NCBI RefSeq assembly: GCF_003797825.1
Contig: NZ_RKME01000006.1
Span: forward strand, 1-64,000
Direction of reading: 5' to 3'
Length of the DNA stretch: 64,000 nt
Source of the DNA: Gordonia sp. OPL2
Lineage (GTDB): Bacteria > Actinomycetota > Actinomycetes > Mycobacteriales > Mycobacteriaceae
Positions 61,259-64,000 of this stretch are shown here, one piece after another. The notes below the pieces were generated by a model. It saw nothing but the letters and a program-made list of their open reading frames with translations. It was not told the DNA's origin and did not search any database. The position numbers were made by a program, and so were the translations under genes. Position 1 is the first letter of the stretch; every line of letters begins with the position of its first letter.

Positions 61259-62146
61259 ATGCATTTCGACAGCCAGCCCGCCAATGCCTGGACGCCACCC
61301 GGTCCCGCCATGCTGTTCTGTCCGGCCGACCGGCCCGAGCGCTACCAGAAGGCACTGGACCGGTCCGACGTGGTCATCCTCGATCTCGAGGACGCCGTGT
61401 CCCCGGAGGACCGGGTAACCGCGCGTGAGGCCCTCGTCGCGAATCCCCTCGACCCGGACCGGACGATCGTGCGGATCAACCCAGCGGGCACGGGCGACTA
61501 CCGGCGTGATCTGGCCGCGATCGGTGACACCAACTACCGGGTCGTGATGCAGGCCAAGGCCGAGGACGTGGACTCGATCATCGACACGGCCCTGCAGACC
61601 GTCGCCCTCATCGAGACGCCGCTCGGTGCCACGCGTGTCAACGACATCGCTGCGGCGGTGAACTGCATCGGGCTGATGTGGGGCGCCGAGGACCTCGTGG
61701 CCGGGCTCGGCGGCAAGTCCAGCAGGTTCGGGCCGAGTGAGGAACGTGCCGGGCAGTACCGGGATGTCGCACGGTGGGTGCGGTCGAGCGTCCGTATCGC
61801 CGCGGCCGCCCACGGCCGATTCGCCGTCGATTCGGTGCACCTCGACATCAATGACGTCGACGGCCTCGTCGCCGAGGTCCGGGACGCGGTCGCCCTGGGC
61901 TACACCGCCACCGCATGCATCCACCCGTCGCAGGTCGACCACATCCGGGCCGGGTACCGGCCGTCGGACGACGAGGTCGAATGGGCCCGACAGGTCGTCG
62001 ACGGGTCGGCGGAACACAAGGGGGGAGTGTTCAGCATCGACGGCCAGATGATCGACGGACCGGTACTGCGGCAGGCCGAGGTCGTCCTGGCCCGCGCCGA
62101 GGCCCTGGAGAACGTCCCGGCAGGCGAGCCGGCCGCCGAGGCCTGA
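61259..62146 (+). CDS. citE: CitE-like beta-hydroxyacyl-CoA lyase (leucine and itaconate dissimilation)
   Basis: A 295-residue HpcH/HpaI-family TIM-barrel lyase. Acidic metal ligands are visible in 'VVILDLEDAVSPEDR' and 'GLMWGAEDLVAGLGG', with 'RINPAGTGDYRRDL' and 'CIHPSQVDHI'. The M. tuberculosis counterpart Rv2498c is reported to cleave (R)-HMG-CoA and (S)-citramalyl-CoA, ending leucine and itaconate breakdown. The equivalent operon position supports the same job here. It starts two bases after the MaoC stop. Confidence 0.9.
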   Translation: MHFDSQPANAWTPPGPAMLFCPADRPERYQKALDRSDVVILDLEDAVSPEDRVTAREALVANPLDPDRTIVRINPAGTGDYRRDLAAIGDTNYRVVMQAKAEDVDSIIDTALQTVALIETPLGATRVNDIAAAVNCIGLMWGAEDLVAGLGGKSSRFGPSEERAGQYRDVARWVRSSVRIAAAAHGRFAVDSVHLDINDVDGLVAEVRDAVALGYTATACIHPSQVDHIRAGYRPSDDEVEWARQVVDGSAEHKGGVFSIDGQMIDGPVLRQAEVVLARAEALENVPAGEPAAEA

Positions 62147-62256
62147 GGCGACCCATGGGTCGCCCTCAGCCGTTGCCGGAGTCGCCGACCCCGAATCCGT
62201 GACCGTAGTCCCGTGACCACCCGAGATGACCAAGACCGAGAAACCGGAGCGAGACC

Positions 62257-63933
62257 ATGACCGAACCGGCGTACGCCCGCGGTGAGAACACCCCCGATCT
62301 GCTCACCGAGACGATCGGGGCGACCCTGGCGGCGACCGCCGCGTCCTACGGCGACAACGTCGCCCTCATCGACGCGGCCGCGGGGCGGCAGTGGACCTAC
62401 ACCGAGTTCCTGCGCGATGTGCGCGCACTGGCGGCAGGCCTGTACCGGTTGGGTGTCCGCCCGGGCGACCGTGTCGGGTTGTGGTCTCCCAACCGGTTCG
62501 AATGGGTGTTGACCCAGTACGCCACCGCCGAGATCGGCGCTGTCCTGGTCAATCTCAATCCCGCCTACCGTCAGAACGAGATCCAGTACGCACTCGCGCA
62601 GTCGGGGACGAGCGTCGTCCTCGCCGCCGAGCGATTCAAGGATTCCGCCTACACCTCGATGCTGGAGCAGGCGCGCCCGGACTGTCCCGACCTGCGTGAG
62701 GTGGTCCTCTTCGAATCCCCCGAGTGGACAGCGTTGCTCGCCGAGCCGACCGAATCGGAGGCGGCCGCGGTGGCCGAGATCGCCGCCTCGCTGTCGCCCG
62801 ACGATGCGATCAACATCCAGTACACCTCGGGGACGACCGGATTCCCGAAGGGCGCGACGCTGTCCCACCGGAACATCGGCAACAACGGCTACCTCGTCGG
62901 GGAGCTCCTCGACTACACCGCGGCCGACCGGATCTGCCTGCCCGTGCCGTTCTATCACTGCTTCGGGATGGTGATGGGCAACCTCGCGGCGACCAGTCAC
63001 GGTGCGGCGATGGTCATCCCGGCGCCGGCGTTCGATCCGGCGGCAACGCTGGCAGCGGTGTCGGAATACCGCTGCACCAGCCTGTACGGGGTGCCGACGA
63101 TGTTCATCGCCGAGCTGGCCCTGCTCGACGAGCGTGGCGACGACCACGGCTTCGATCTGTCGTCCCTGCGTACGGGGATCATGGCCGGTTCACCCTGTCC
63201 CGAGCACGTGATGCGACAAGTCGTCGACCGTATGCACATGGGGCAGGTGTCGATCTGTTACGGCATGACCGAGACCTCCCCGGTGTCCACGCAGACGCGG
63301 GTCGACGACCCGCTCGAACTCCGCGTGGGTACCGTCGGCCGCGTCGGTCCGCACCTCGAGATCAAGGTCATCGACCCCGGCACCGGGGAAACGTTGCAGC
63401 GCGGCGACACCGGTGAGTTCTGCACCAAGGGCTACTCGGTGATGAAGGGATACTGGGACAACCCCGAGAAGACCGCAGAGGTGCTCGACGACGAGGGCTG
63501 GATGCGCACCGGTGATCTCGCGGTGATGGACGACAGCGGATACGTCCGGATCACCGGTCGCATCAAGGACATGGTGATCCGCGGCGGCGAGAACATCTAC
63601 CCACGCGAGATCGAGGAGTTCCTCTACTCCCATCCGGACATCCTCGACGCGCAGGTGGTCGGCGTGCCCGACCCGAAATACGGTGAGGAGCTGATGGCGT
63701 GGGTCCGGTTGCGCGACGACGCAACCGATTTCACCGACGACGATCTGCGCGCGTTCGCCACCGGCAAGATCGCGCGCCACAAGATCCCACGCTATGTGCA
63801 CGTCGTGAAGGAATTCCCCATGACGGTCACCGGCAAGGTCCGCAAGGTGCAGATGCGTGCCGAGGCCGTCGACATCCTCGGTCTCGACACCGGTGAGGAC
63901 GGCAGCGAGAACGGAGCGGGTACCGGGCGATGA
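62257..63933 (+). CDS. AMP-binding acyl-CoA synthetase (FadD-type)
   Basis: A 558-residue ANL-family ligase that activates a carboxylic acid to acyl-CoA through an acyl-adenylate. Motifs: '[22 protein letters not shown]' (P-loop), '[11 protein letters not shown]', '[40 protein letters not shown]' and the catalytic Lys in '[10 protein letters not shown]'. GGAG lies before the ATG. The 110 bp after citE hold no clear terminator, so it probably belongs to the same operon. It resembles FadD35, which sits by the homologous M. tuberculosis operon, and may feed medium or branched acids into it. Confidence 0.92.
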   Translation: MTEPAYARGENTPDLLTETIGATLAATAASYGDNVALIDAAAGRQWTYTEFLRDVRALAAGLYRLGVRPGDRVGLWSPNRFEWVLTQYATAEIGAVLVNLNPAYRQNEIQYALAQSGTSVVLAAERFKDSAYTSMLEQARPDCPDLREVVLFESPEWTALLAEPTESEAAAVAEIAASLSPDDAINIQYTSGTTGFPKGATLSHRNIGNNGYLVGELLDYTAADRICLPVPFYHCFGMVMGNLAATSHGAAMVIPAPAFDPAATLAAVSEYRCTSLYGVPTMFIAELALLDERGDDHGFDLSSLRTGIMAGSPCPEHVMRQVVDRMHMGQVSICYGMTETSPVSTQTRVDDPLELRVGTVGRVGPHLEIKVIDPGTGETLQRGDTGEFCTKGYSVMKGYWDNPEKTAEVLDDEGWMRTGDLAVMDDSGYVRITGRIKDMVIRGGENIYPREIEEFLYSHPDILDAQVVGVPDPKYGEELMAWVRLRDDATDFTDDDLRAFATGKIARHKIPRYVHVVKEFPMTVTGKVRKVQMRAEAVDILGLDTGEDGSENGAGTGR

Positions 63934-64000
63934 GCACAGACGCCGAGAATGCCGCTGCCACAACCCAGATCGAGGCGTTCGTCGAGTTGGCGCGTGGGCG
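63930..64000 (+). CDS. Start of a further gene, cut by the window end
   Basis: An ATG overlaps the acyl-CoA synthetase stop by four bases (ATGA) and opens a frame to the last base. Only 23 residues are visible ('[20 protein letters not shown]' and on), too few to identify. The coupling says it belongs to the same operon. Confidence 0.6.
   Translation, partial: MSTDAENAAATTQIEAFVELARG

Overview
The window is GC-rich, densely coded actinobacterial chromosome. It most resembles a member of the Mycobacteriales close to Gordonia or Williamsia. This rests on mycobacterial-type gene order recalled from M. tuberculosis: an SDR, pgi, aroQ, uvrD1, an M23 peptidase gene, sucC and sucD follow the Rv0945-Rv0952 order, and accD1-accA1-fadE19-MaoC-citE follows Rv2502c-Rv2498c. 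Frequent GTG starts, TANNNT -10 boxes and apparently leaderless genes fit as well. I see no phage, plasmid, transposase or CRISPR. The sequence alone cannot fix the species.

Layout. 0-7 kb: a proline catabolic operon (pruA-putB) divergent from a PucR-type regulator, a DksA/TraR zinc-finger protein, and a type III glutamine synthetase. 7-19.3 kb: gamma-glutamyltransferase, FUSC exporter and MarR, a nitroreductase, an MFS/ArsR-rhodanese operon, an SRPBCC protein, an acyltransferase, a SulP/MerR operon with a textbook MerR promoter, and a DsbA-like/VKOR disulfide operon. 19.6-26.6 kb: tRNA-Arg(CCT), a sunset-domain membrane protein, an SDR, cobF, a repeat array, cysQ divergent from an Fpg/Nei glycosylase, and a response regulator facing a histidine kinase. 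26.8-31.3 kb: four translationally coupled genes (ThDP enzyme, SRPBCC-like protein, KAS III-like protein, PLP aminotransferase) that look like a small unassigned biosynthetic operon. 31.3-46.5 kb: the mycobacterial-type core, with an inserted lipoprotein, a methyltransferase, a large membrane protein, and a membrane-anchored protein whose C-terminus resembles an inactivated Tox-REase-5 domain. 46.5-52 kb: a repeat protein with an RDD membrane protein, an SRPBCC protein, an AccD3-like carboxyltransferase fused to a NUDIX domain, a nitroreductase and a TetR regulator. 52-64 kb: a large indolepyruvate ferredoxin oxidoreductase-type enzyme and a leucine/isovalerate degradation operon ending with an acyl-CoA ligase and a gene cut by the window edge.

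How the genes work together. The right end forms a branched-chain or aryl keto-acid unit: the 2-oxoacid:ferredoxin oxidoreductase can make acyl-CoA, and the acyl-CoA dehydrogenase, biotin carboxylase pair, hydratase and CitE-type lyase take isovaleryl-CoA to acetyl-CoA and acetoacetate. A 24-bp palindrome just before accD1 is a likely operator, perhaps for the nearby TetR protein. The left end couples proline oxidation to glutamate and glutamine chemistry.

The most unusual features are a family of short palindromic repeats (CCCTGAGGAGC...ACGAAGGG type) that sit in frame inside two genes, apparently fusing one of them to its neighbour; a nested 326-bp inverted-repeat element; and the four-gene 26.8-31.3 kb operon, whose KAS III-like protein keeps the cysteine but has Asn where the catalytic His should be.
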